DNA of 20,137 bases from Marine group II euryarchaeote REDSEA-S43_B8. Its GTDB lineage: Archaea > Thermoplasmatota > Poseidoniia > Poseidoniales > Thalassarchaeaceae. A program made the translations under genes and the position numbers. Positions 7,166 to 14,831 of this stretch are shown here, piece by piece. The notes under the pieces were generated by a model. The model was given only the letters and a program-made list of their open reading frames with translations, was not told where the DNA came from and did not search any database. The stretch is from the NCBI GenBank assembly GCA_001629235.1, contig LUSA01000094.1, positions 1 to 20,137 on the forward strand, written 5' to 3'. Position 1 is the stretch's first letter, and every line of letters starts with the position of its first letter.

Positions 7166-8410
7166 ATGTACCCACTAGAGAAGATCAGAGGCTCTTTCCC
7201 GTCCCTCAGTAGAAAAATCGATGGAAGGGAAGCAGTGTACTTCGATGGTCCTGGCGGTAGTCAGGTACCACAATCCGTAGCAGATACGGTCAGTAATTAC
7301 TTGTTGAATCACAATGCAAATACTGGAATGAGTTTTGCTACTTCAATAGAAACAGACGAAATAATTAGTGAAACTCTGAGTGCTTGCGCCGAATTCCTAG
7401 GGTGCTCCGACCCTAATGAGATTGTATTTGGCCAGAATATGACCAGTCTGAATATCCAACTAGCCAGCGCCCTTAGCAAGACATGGGGGCCGGGCGACGA
7501 GGTAGTAGTAACCAGACTAGATCACGACGGTAACGTCAGGCCATGGTCACTAGCAGCAGAGTGGTCCGGGGCTTCCTTGAAGAAAATTGAAGTAAATCCA
7601 GATGACTGCACTTTGGACATGGAATCGGTGGCTGAATCGATTTCCGAAAGTACCGTGCTCGTAGCAATTGGGGCTGCTTCGAATCTTTCTGGGACGATTA
7701 ACAACGTCAGAGAACTGATAGGAATTGCACATGGTTTCGGTGCAGAGGTTGTTGTTGATGCGGTTCATTTTGCACCTCACTCCCTGATAGATGTGGAAGA
7801 CATAGGGTGTGATTTCCTGCTATGCTCCCCGTACAAGTTCTTCGGCCCCCACCAGGGGATTCTTTGGGGGAAGAGGAGTAGAATGGAAGAGCTTCCTGTT
7901 GCAAAGCTTCGAGTGTCGACAGAGGAAGTCCCATTCAGATGGATGACGGGGACTCAGAGCCATGAAGGAATGGCGGGAACCAAGGCTGCGATTGACCATA
8001 TCGCATGGATTGGTAGAGAAGTCTCAGGAAACGAAGGACTAGCGAGAAGAGAGGCCTTGAAAGTAGCATACACTGCTATAGAAGAGCATGAGCGAGAATT
8101 GTGTCTAAGAATGATCCATGGGCTGACAGATATTGAGGGTTTGAAAATCTGGGGAATAACCAATCCAGAGAGAATAACGGAAAGATCCCCCACTGTATCT
8201 TTCACTCATCCTAAGATGACAGCTAGCGAGATTGGTTCCTTGCTGGCCGAGAGGGGGATATTTGTCTGGGCAGGCAATTTCTACGCACTGGAGTTAACCG
8301 AGGCACTAGGACTTGAGCCGGAAGGGGTTCTGAGAGTGGGATTGCTACACTACAACTCGATGGAGGAAGTAGACTTCTTCTTGGAATCTGTAAGAGAAAT
8401 CTTGGAGTAG
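7166..8410 (+). CDS. Cysteine desulfurase-like aminotransferase class V (VC1184-like subfamily)
   Basis: This is a PLP enzyme of fold type I. Family marks are YFDGPGGSQVP (25-35), ANTGMSFATS (51-60), and VFGQNMTSLN followed by RLDHDGNVRPW, where His120 should stack on PLP. VVVDAVHFAPH (Asp198) and SPYKFFGPHQG follow, the latter holding the PLP Schiff-base lysine, Lys224. The pattern fits the cysteine-desulfurase-like subgroup typified by Vibrio VC1184 rather than true SufS or IscS. I do not see a clear active-site cysteine loop of the SufS type, so sulfur transfer is uncertain and another class V reaction is possible. The length of 414 residues is normal. It lies 13 bp downstream of the acyl-CoA dehydrogenase gene and is convergent with HMG-CoA synthase, only 2 bp apart at their stop codons. 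Confidence 0.85.
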   Translation: MYPLEKIRGSFPSLSRKIDGREAVYFDGPGGSQVPQSVADTVSNYLLNHNANTGMSFATSIETDEIISETLSACAEFLGCSDPNEIVFGQNMTSLNIQLASALSKTWGPGDEVVVTRLDHDGNVRPWSLAAEWSGASLKKIEVNPDDCTLDMESVAESISESTVLVAIGAASNLSGTINNVRELIGIAHGFGAEVVVDAVHFAPHSLIDVEDIGCDFLLCSPYKFFGPHQGILWGKRSRMEELPVAKLRVSTEEVPFRWMTGTQSHEGMAGTKAAIDHIAWIGREVSGNEGLARREALKVAYTAIEEHERELCLRMIHGLTDIEGLKIWGITNPERITERSPTVSFTHPKMTASEIGSLLAERGIFVWAGNFYALELTEALGLEPEGVLRVGLLHYNSMEEVDFFLESVREILE

Positions 8411-8412
8411 CC

Positions 8413-8663
8413 TCACTCCACCCACTGGTATCTCCTCTGCCCTTCCAGATCTCCTTCTAAACCGACGCTTACCAAGGCGAACTCGGTACTGGGCTTTACC
8501 ACCGAACGCTTTCTCTTGCCCATATGCAAAGCCTCGTAAACCGTCTTGTTGATGGCATGACGAGTGGATAGTCTCTCAAATAGGTGGAATCTAGAGGCTA
8601 TCTCCCTCCAACCTGGTTGGACGACTCCCTCGAAAACCTTAGCCTTGGCCGAAAATTGACCCA
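8413..8663 (-). pseudogene. HMG-CoA synthase, C-terminal fragment in shifted frame
   Basis: This frame encodes AKAKVFEGVV, then LFERLSTRHAINKTVYEAL and a final RRYQW. It matches the C-terminal end of HMG-CoA synthases, where a G-S-G segment leads into an EVF-G strand and then an LS-R--I---YE helix. It has no start of its own that makes sense. Its first family-like residues fall right where the upstream frame leaves the family. About 25-30 residues that normally join the two parts (the conserved ALAS-LLE helix and the following YGSG strand) are missing. The stop lies 2 bp from the convergent aminotransferase gene. I treat this as the tail of the gene at 8639-9874, not as a separate small gene. 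Confidence 0.75.
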
Positions 8664-9874
8664 GTATATTGGTTTCCAATCAGGCTAGAAGCTCTTTGTG
8701 TCTTCTCGATCCTCTGTTCCACGAAGGTCTTGAACTCCGGAGTCTTGGAAATGAGCCTCCTGTAGGAGTCATTCGCGGTTTCGAATTCTTCTATCCCGTC
8801 CGGAGTATCCGGGAATTCTGAAGGTAAAGGCTCAGGACCAATCTCCTCAACAATGCCCTCCCACATAGGGAGGTTCCTACGATCATGGCGGAAGACGTCG
8901 GGGAACATCCTCTTCCCCTGAAATGCATATGGAAGATGGACAATAATCCTGCTCCATTGGTTGGTTAGAATTTCATCATCCTCTGGATTATACCTGCCCT
9001 CCTCAATAGCCTTGCGACGGAAGTCGATGAAGGCCTGTTTGACAGATTCGGAATAACATCGATTGGAGAACTGTCCATCGAAAACAGGAGTATCCTTGTG
9101 AATCATTATTTTCTCATTCTCGAAGATGGTCTGGTTCTTTTTCTTGGATCTGGGGAGTAATTTGAGTATCTTCTCTGCTAGATTGGATGTGAACCTGGCA
9201 CCGGATTCCTCTGCCAATTCCAGAACATTCTCGACTACGGTTCGCGTCTCGACCTCTCTCCGCGGCTTGAAGAAGTCATGAACTGGCATTGTGGAAACGC
9301 CCCAGATATCGGGAATTGCAAGTAATCTTGGATTATGGCGAATTAGTATCGCTCCCCCGCCTGCTCCCTGTGTGTACTCTCCAGAAGATCCGAGGTCATA
9401 TTTCGCGTTGTCAGCGAAAACCACTATCCCTATCCTGTTTCTTTCCTGACCCCCCCTAGCCACCCAATCAAGGGTATTGTGCATCGCATCTACTGCACCA
9501 ATGCAGGCGAATGTCATATCGACTACATCGCAATTCCTGAAGGAGTTAACCCCGAATTTCTCTGAATAGCGCTGCTCGAGCATGTCCATAATGTAAGTAG
9601 CGGTTGGCTTAGCGCCGTCCAAGGCCGATTCTGTACCAAGGTAAATCCTACCTATCGAAGAAGGGTCCAGTGAATTTCTGTCAATAAGTCTGGAAACAGC
9701 ATTTGCACCCATTGTTGCAGTGTCTTCGTGCACATCTGGTATCGCCATTGCCTCTAGTCCGAGGCCTTTGCTTAGTTTGCCATAGTCGGCACCTCTGAAC
9801 TCCGCAAAATCTTGCATTGCGAAATATAGTCTTGGGAAATGGAGCGCGATGTCATCAATGCCAACGACTGACAT
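8639..9874 (-). pseudogene. Hydroxymethylglutaryl-CoA synthase, main part (truncated by deletion/frameshift)
   Basis: HMG-CoA synthase condenses acetyl-CoA and acetoacetyl-CoA in the mevalonate pathway, which supplies archaeal isoprenoid lipids. Active-site residues are all visible: Glu83 in GTESALDGAKP, the nucleophile Cys124 in MTFACIGAVDA, and His199 in PVHDFFKPRR. HLPYAFQGKRMFP follows later. The protein reads normally up to SSLIGNQYTGSIF near residue 408, the family's conserved YTGS segment, then stops three residues later. The remaining C terminus is in the next frame at 8413-8663, with about 25-30 intervening residues absent. This implies a deletion of roughly 80-90 bp that also changes frame. 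The start is the ATG at 9874 (MSVVGIDDIALHFPRLY), typical of the family. TyrRS ends 77 bp upstream on the same strand. Gene identity is certain; whether the lesion is real is doubtful. Confidence 0.92.
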
Positions 9875-9951
9875 ACTACCAAGGTGACGCGGAATACGCC
9901 TACATTATGATTACTATGGGGGCAATCCCTCGGGCATCAATTAGAACGATT

Positions 9952-11070
9952 CTACGATTCGCCGGAAATACTGTTTATTGACTCGATTAGCTCTTGCTTG
10001 TCTGAGAAATGCTGAGAGATGGGCTCTAGGACCTCAAATAGAGCATCGGCTACTGCCATTTTTGCATCCAGCGGGTGTATTTCTCCATTCGATACTGCAT
10101 CTACAAATTGCTTTTGATCGGTCCATTCCGATGGTTTGCCGTACTTAGGGTCTGGAGATACTACTATCCTTCCAAGTTTAGGCATTATTACATTTTGAGA
10201 AATTTCGAATATTGGGGATTTATCGTTTCCCACCTCTAGGAAAGATTTCCTAATCTTAGATCTGATTGATTCTGAATCGTCATCCAAGAGGATCGCATTA
10301 CCCGGATCTGACTTGGACATTTTATGATCGAAGGAGTCCATCCTCCCTCCTGGTCCCTTTAGGCCGGAGAGCATGGGAGTGTGGATGCATGTCGGCTTTA
10401 TCCATTGATTCTTCTCCGCAACCTCGCGCATGTACATGTGCGCCTTTCTCTGGTCCATGCCCCCGAAAGCTATGTCCACCTCAAGTTCGAAAATATCCGC
10501 AGCCTGCAGAGCGGGATAGTAGAATGCAGCCAAGTCGTGATCGGAAGAGTCCTCGTCCCTACCCATTATGCTGAAGGTTCTCCTCACTCTTGAGAGGCTC
10601 ATGTTCTTCGAGCATCTCAGGACCCGCTCCCAGTACTTACCGGAGTCCATAATATCAGATGCGCGAATAAATTGGATTTCACCAGGTCCGGTCCCCTCTC
10701 CAGGATTCTCCAAAATTGCCCTAAACATCTCGGACATGTATTCTGCGGCTATGGAAATCTTCCCCATGTCTCTTCCGAACTTGTCGTTCACCCAAGCGTG
10801 CCAATCTGCCAAAAGTATGATGACATTGACTCCCTCATCCAACAAATTCCTGATTGTATCTCCCAGAATAATCCAGCCAAGATGGGCTTTCCCACTAGGT
10901 TCCAAGCCAATGTAAGCAGAAAGTTGATCATCTCCGGAATGGCTAGCAGCGCCTCGAAATACAGACTCGAGATGTTCCACGCCAATTACTTCCTGGCATC
11001 CGAAGAACATCCTATCAATACGAGCCTTGGATTCGGAGGATAACTCTGGAAGAGTCACTTCTTCTACCAT
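9952..11070 (-). CDS. tyrS: Tyrosyl-tRNA synthetase (archaeal type)
   Basis: This class I aminoacyl-tRNA synthetase charges tRNA-Tyr. The Rossmann fold begins with YIGLEPSGKAHLGW, which holds the HIGH-like HLGW at 63-66. YYPALQAADIFELEVDIAFGGMDQRKAHM (184-212) is the archaeal/eukaryotic tyrosine-binding region. DHKMSKSDPGNAI holds an intact KMSKS at 250-254. The length of 372 residues fits archaeal TyrRS, which has a short C-terminal anticodon-binding part and no S4 domain. The ATG at 11070 is preceded by AGGTGAGG (minus strand), a good Shine-Dalgarno-like site. The upstream coiled-coil gene ends 8 bp before it, suggesting one transcript. The choice of TyrRS over TrpRS rests on the GLEPSG and GGMDQRKAHM segments. 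Confidence 0.94.
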   Translation of the reverse strand: MVEEVTLPELSSESKARIDRMFFGCQEVIGVEHLESVFRGAASHSGDDQLSAYIGLEPSGKAHLGWIILGDTIRNLLDEGVNVIILLADWHAWVNDKFGRDMGKISIAAEYMSEMFRAILENPGEGTGPGEIQFIRASDIMDSGKYWERVLRCSKNMSLSRVRRTFSIMGRDEDSSDHDLAAFYYPALQAADIFELEVDIAFGGMDQRKAHMYMREVAEKNQWIKPTCIHTPMLSGLKGPGGRMDSFDHKMSKSDPGNAILLDDDSESIRSKIRKSFLEVGNDKSPIFEISQNVIMPKLGRIVVSPDPKYGKPSEWTDQKQFVDAVSNGEIHPLDAKMAVADALFEVLEPISQHFSDKQELIESINSISGES

Positions 11071-11078
11071 TGCCTCAC

Positions 11079-11500
11079 CTAATTGAACAGTTTATTGAGC
11101 TTCTCCGCTCTCCCTTTGGCCTTGGTATTCTCATTTTCTTTCAGTAGGGACTCAATCTCCTCAATCAACGATTCCGCTTTCTCTATCTTGTCTGCAGGAA
11201 CGCTATCAGACATCTCCATGAAATGTCGTGCTGACGAAACGGCCGATTTGGCCTTTGCAGCCTTCTTGGCCCATTCCTTCGCCTTGTCTCCCCTCTGTTT
11301 GGAATTGTACCCTGTAGCCTCATAACCCCGTGAGATCCCTCAAAGGATTCTGCAGAAGTCCTTTCCACCTTTTCGAAGAGCTCTTTCGCGAGTTCTGAAA
11401 GCCCTCCATTTTCTCCCACTTCTTTGATAATTCCTCTTCGAACGTCGAATCGCTCCATATGCCCTCGAAAAGACATTGTCACTTCAATACTGCCGAACAC
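11079..11500 (-). pseudogene. Small coiled-coil protein, frameshifted
   Basis: This is an unrecognised small helical protein read in two frames. The first frame (from 11500) gives MERFDVRRGII and LSELAKELFEKVERTSAESFEG, then turns into an Arg-rich, unnatural-looking stretch. From about 11328 the adjacent frame gives GYEATGYNSKQRGDKAKEW and continues through repeated K/A/E heptad-like helices to KLNKLFN and a TAG at 11079. That lysine/glutamate-rich helical text is the more credible continuation. A missing base near 11325-11345, where a GGGG run occurs (CACGGGGTT on the minus strand), would join them into a protein of about 130 residues with long coiled-coil helices. The start could be GTG at 11500, ATG at 11476 or ATG at 11458; the protein looks natural from the last two. 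It lies 8 bp upstream of tyrS. Function unknown. Confidence 0.6.
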
Positions 11501-11519
11501 AGATGTTGGGAAGTCAGTA

Positions 11520-11529
11520 GAATACCTAA
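11520..11529 (+). promoter_or_regulatory. Possible TATA box for the surface-protein gene
   Basis: The 53-bp gap between the divergent coiled-coil and surface-protein genes contains GAATACCTAA, centred about 29 bp upstream of the ATG at 11554. That spacing suits a leaderless archaeal transcript. The sequence match to a TATA consensus is modest. Confidence 0.3.
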
Positions 11530-11553
11530 ACGGTCGCCACCTCTCGGAGTCGT

Positions 11554-12789
11554 ATGCACAGAGATATTGCGGCGGCTTTAGTCGGATTATCGATCATCCT
11601 TCTTGCACCATCATCACTGGCACAATCAACAGTGGAGCTAGGGGGTTCAATCAGTGTGGCAGAAGGCGATATGGGCATTGAAGGGATTTCTGTTTCTGAA
11701 AATCAAGATTTAGTCCTGGCTCATGGTGCAAACTCGGGCATTTTCCTTATCGATTCCAATTCTCCCGAAAACAATTCACATATCGAATGGAGTGGCGACT
11801 ATTCGCTTCTAGACTCTTCATTCCACCCCGGGGGGAAAACGGCCATCATGGTCGGGGAAGGCGGGAATGTCTTGAGAATGACCTTGGCGAACTCAAGTAT
11901 CGAGCAGGCCGGTGGCCCTTCCACATTCGGCGATACCCTGCTAACTTCCGTGTCTTGGAATGGGGATGGAAGTTGGGCCTATATCGGAGGGGAGGATGGA
12001 TGGATTTGGAGGTTCAGAGGCACCTCTGACGGAGGAATTGAGGCGAAAGTTCTGGAAAATCGAGGAGATAGGGTCATCTCGGGCATCTCTTGTCTTAGAG
12101 GACACAATATCTGTGCGATAACCTCGACTTTAGGAGGCATAGGGATTATCGATCAGGAACATGGTTTGCACTGGATAGGCGGTTTCGGGACTCCATGGGT
12201 GGATATTGTCTGTCACTCTTCAGAAGTACCAGAATGCATCGCAATATCCAGCGACTTAACCATCGCAAGTATTGTTGTAGCCGTTTCAGAACCCTCGGAA
12301 ACCAGAGTCTTTGACAACGACATAGTTCAACTCCAAGGTTTCGTAGGGGCAATGACAGGGATAGAAGCACAATCAGACGGAATTTCCCTAATCTCACTAG
12401 CTCCATTCGGATTAATTGAGCACGACAAAGAAGCCGGGAAGTCATTCCACTGGCTCGATAATATCGACGCTGTAGAATTTGACGTAGAAATCTCAGATCA
12501 GAGAATCGTTGGCACATGGGGGTCTGGATTCTTCGAGGGGTGGCTAATTACCGATAGGGGCACCTTAGTCTCTTTCGGACCCGTTGATCAGAACGAGGAC
12601 AATTCAATGCTAGAAATTTGGATAGGGATAATTATCCTTGGCGGGGCCACATTGCTGGTGGCATCTCTGATGGTGAGTTCTTCGCCGAAACTAAGCAATT
12701 GGTTGACGAAAAGGATTGGTAGCGAGGAAGAGCGCAAAGATGTCCTTAGAAAGGAAAGGCGCCAGTCAAGGAAAAAAGGACGAGCATAG
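11554..12789 (+). CDS. Membrane-anchored surface protein with beta-propeller-like ectodomain
   Basis: This 411-residue protein has an N-terminal signal peptide (residues 1-23, cleavage likely after SSLA). The external part is about 330 residues, then one transmembrane helix at about 355-374 (IWIGIIILGGATLLVASLMV) and a strongly basic cytoplasmic tail ending RKERRQSRKKGRA. The external part repeats short blade-like units such as SVSWNGDGSWAYIGGEDGWIWRF and SSFHPGGKTAIMVGEGGNVLRM, the alternation of turn and beta strands seen in WD40/beta-propeller proteins. Two close cysteine pairs (C-x6-C in SCLRGHNIC and C-x7-C in VCHSSEVPEC) suggest disulfides outside the cell. Topology is therefore type I: outside N terminus, inside C terminus. 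I do not recognise a specific family and no catalytic motif is evident. It is followed 36 bp later by the glutaryl-CoA-dehydrogenase-like gene, though a shared role is not apparent. Confidence 0.8.
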   Translation: MHRDIAAALVGLSIILLAPSSLAQSTVELGGSISVAEGDMGIEGISVSENQDLVLAHGANSGIFLIDSNSPENNSHIEWSGDYSLLDSSFHPGGKTAIMVGEGGNVLRMTLANSSIEQAGGPSTFGDTLLTSVSWNGDGSWAYIGGEDGWIWRFRGTSDGGIEAKVLENRGDRVISGISCLRGHNICAITSTLGGIGIIDQEHGLHWIGGFGTPWVDIVCHSSEVPECIAISSDLTIASIVVAVSEPSETRVFDNDIVQLQGFVGAMTGIEAQSDGISLISLAPFGLIEHDKEAGKSFHWLDNIDAVEFDVEISDQRIVGTWGSGFFEGWLITDRGTLVSFGPVDQNEDNSMLEIWIGIIILGGATLLVASLMVSSSPKLSNWLTKRIGSEEERKDVLRKERRQSRKKGRA

Positions 12790-12825
12790 ATTCATTTGCA
12801 AACTTGTTCGCGGCGGTTCAATAAC

Positions 12826-13998
12826 ATGGCATACGAGGCGTTGGACTTCTACGATATCGATTCACTACTGACCGATGAAGAGAGAATGATTAGGGATGTT
12901 GTACGGGACTGGGTGGAGGAAAGAATACTACCAGACATCGAGGATGCATGCAGAGAAGGTGTTTTTCCTGACGAATGGAGGGCTGAGATCGGAGAAATGG
13001 GGATTCTCGGGGCTCCATTGAAGGGGTATGGGTGCCCGGGACTCTCATACACCGCTTATGGCCTGATATGCCAGGAGTTGGAAAGGGGAGATAGCGGCGT
13101 ACGCTCTTTCGCTAGCGTTCAAGGATCTCTTGCGATGTACCCAATATGGGACTTTGGTAGCGAAGAGCAGAAGGAGAAATACTTGCCAGGAATGGCCAGT
13201 GGAGAGTTGGTTGGGTGCTTCGGTCTTACTGAGCCAGACTACGGTTCAAATCCGGGTGATATGCTAACTAAGGCAGAGGATAAGGGCGACTACTTCCTAC
13301 TCAACGGCGCCAAGATGTGGATTACAAACGGAACTATTGCGGACTTGGCGGTCGTCTGGGCCAAGCTTGACGGCGTAATCAGGGGATTCATTGTAGAAAA
13401 AGAGGATGAGGGCTTCACCGCTCCGGAGATGAAGGGCAAGCACTCGCTAAAGGCCAGCATTACCAGTGAGCTGGTATTCCAAGATTGCAAAATACCCAAG
13501 GACAGAATCCTACCCGATGTAAGAGGTCTTAGAGGACCATTTAGCTGCCTCAATAATGCTAGGTTCGGAATCTCTTGGGGTGCAGTAGGGGCTGCTCAGT
13601 CGTGTTTCAACTCGGCTAAGGAGTATGCATTGAGTAGGATTCAATTCGGACATCCAATTGCGTCATTCCAACTTGTACAGAACAAGTTATCTTGGATGCT
13701 AAGGGAAATAACGAAGGGGCAATTGCTTGCATATCACCTCGGTAAGAAAAAGGACGATGGGACTTGGATTCCAGAACAGATTTCTCTTGCAAAGATGAAC
13801 AATGTGGATATGGCGCTTGAGATAGCCAGAATGTCGAGAGACATTCACGGAGCGAATGGAATTCTCGATGAATACCCTGTCATGAGGCACATGGCAAATC
13901 TAGAATCTGTAAAGACATACGAGGGGACTCACGACATCCACAACCTAATTCTGGGAAGGCACATCACTGGAATTCAGTCATTCACCAGAGAGCCGTGA
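12826..13998 (+). CDS. Glutaryl-CoA dehydrogenase-like acyl-CoA dehydrogenase
   Basis: This acyl-CoA dehydrogenase family flavoprotein most resembles glutaryl-CoA dehydrogenase, which oxidises and decarboxylates glutaryl-CoA to crotonyl-CoA in lysine and tryptophan breakdown. Diagnostic segments are GVRSFASVQGSLAMYPI, in which Arg93 corresponds to the arginine that binds the glutaryl carboxylate, and GLTEPDYGSNPGDM. NGAKMWITNG, FGHPIASFQLVQ and TYEGTHDIHNLILGR follow, the last with the catalytic base Glu366. A TTG ten codons upstream could extend the frame, but the ATG at 12826 (MAYEALDFYD) gives the usual family N terminus and length (390 residues). ETF beta and ETF alpha follow on the same strand, a layout that supports direct electron transfer from this enzyme to ETF. 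Confidence 0.92.
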   Translation: MAYEALDFYDIDSLLTDEERMIRDVVRDWVEERILPDIEDACREGVFPDEWRAEIGEMGILGAPLKGYGCPGLSYTAYGLICQELERGDSGVRSFASVQGSLAMYPIWDFGSEEQKEKYLPGMASGELVGCFGLTEPDYGSNPGDMLTKAEDKGDYFLLNGAKMWITNGTIADLAVVWAKLDGVIRGFIVEKEDEGFTAPEMKGKHSLKASITSELVFQDCKIPKDRILPDVRGLRGPFSCLNNARFGISWGAVGAAQSCFNSAKEYALSRIQFGHPIASFQLVQNKLSWMLREITKGQLLAYHLGKKKDDGTWIPEQISLAKMNNVDMALEIARMSRDIHGANGILDEYPVMRHMANLESVKTYEGTHDIHNLILGRHITGIQSFTREP

Positions 13999-14062
13999 AT
14001 TGTCTAGAGAATACGTACCAATATTGAAAGGTCCAGAACCTGCCCAGAGGTCAGGGATTCTG

Positions 14063-14821
14063 ATGGGAGTTGCTGTTCTTCTCAAGCAAGTCCCAGACAC
14101 CACCGCGAAGATCAGCGTCTCGGGCTCGAGGGTGGATGAGTCCGCCATTACCAAGTGGTCGATTAGTCCCTATGACGAGTATGCTCTGGAAAGCGCGATA
14201 GCGCTGAAAGAATCAGGTGCTGATGAGTTGGTCGCGATAACTTGTGGGCCCCAGAGGGCCTCGAAATGTCTTACTGAAGCGGCAGCTGTTGGTGCGGATA
14301 GGCTGATTCACATTGTGACCGATGCGGATTTCATGGACAGTTGCACTGTTCAGTCTATTCTGTCCTCTGCAATCGAAAGGTCAGAGTGCGATATCGTCCT
14401 TTGTGGAAAACAGGCTGCTGATACGAACAGCGGTTCTACCGGCCCAGGAGTAGCTAGCCTGCTTGGGTACTCGTGCGTAGGCTCTGTTACAGAGGTCTCC
14501 ATGGATGAGGGCAAACTCTCTGCAACTAGGCTTGGGGCTACGGGATTGGAAAGGATCGAGGTCAGCGGCCCCTGCCTGTTCACATTCGATAAAGGCGAAG
14601 TTGAGTTGAGGAGGCCTAACGTCAGAGGCATAATGATGGCGAAGAAGAAGCCGATAGAAAGCATCGGGATAGAAGAGCTGGGGATAGAAATTGGTAGCCC
14701 GAGAGCATCCCTACAATCCCACTCATCTCCTCCGGAGAAGCCCCCTGGCCAGAAGTTCGAGGGAGCCGGTTCAATCGAGATAGTCGTTGGCAAGTTGAGA
14801 GATGAGGCCAACGTAATTTAG
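14063..14821 (+). CDS. etfB: Electron transfer flavoprotein beta subunit
   Basis: This is the beta subunit of the ETF heterodimer, which accepts electrons from acyl-CoA dehydrogenases. It begins MGVAVLLKQVPDTTAKISV, typical of the family. It then shows ISPYDEYALESAIALKE, the AMP-binding region VLCGKQAADTNSGSTGPGVASLL, and the late segment RRPNVRGIMMAKKKPIE, which corresponds to the ETF-beta signature. The length of 252 residues is normal. An in-frame TTG at 14000 would add 21 residues unlike any ETF, so I use the ATG at 14063. It follows the glutaryl-CoA-dehydrogenase-like gene by 64 bp and precedes etfA by 10 bp, consistent with one operon. Confidence 0.94.
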   Translation: MGVAVLLKQVPDTTAKISVSGSRVDESAITKWSISPYDEYALESAIALKESGADELVAITCGPQRASKCLTEAAAVGADRLIHIVTDADFMDSCTVQSILSSAIERSECDIVLCGKQAADTNSGSTGPGVASLLGYSCVGSVTEVSMDEGKLSATRLGATGLERIEVSGPCLFTFDKGEVELRRPNVRGIMMAKKKPIESIGIEELGIEIGSPRASLQSHSSPPEKPPGQKFEGAGSIEIVVGKLRDEANVI

Positions 14822-14831
14822 AGGTGTGAAA

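Noticed and set aside
8413..8679. Independent small gene of 88 codons
   Set aside because: Its text matches the C-terminal end of HMG-CoA synthase and starts exactly where the upstream frame breaks.
11083..11325. Plus-strand 80-codon open frame starting MNSLLSFSALP
   Set aside because: It is exactly antisense to the Lys/Glu-rich coiled-coil coding frame on the minus strand; the hydrophobic and Ser-rich text is a mirror of that.
12796..12825. TTG at 12796 as the start of the glutaryl-CoA-dehydrogenase-like gene
   Set aside because: The added ten residues are Cys/Arg-rich and unlike the family; the ATG at 12826 gives the expected N terminus.
14000..14062. TTG at 14000 as the start of etfB
   Set aside because: It would put 21 non-family residues before the typical GVAVLLKQVPD start.
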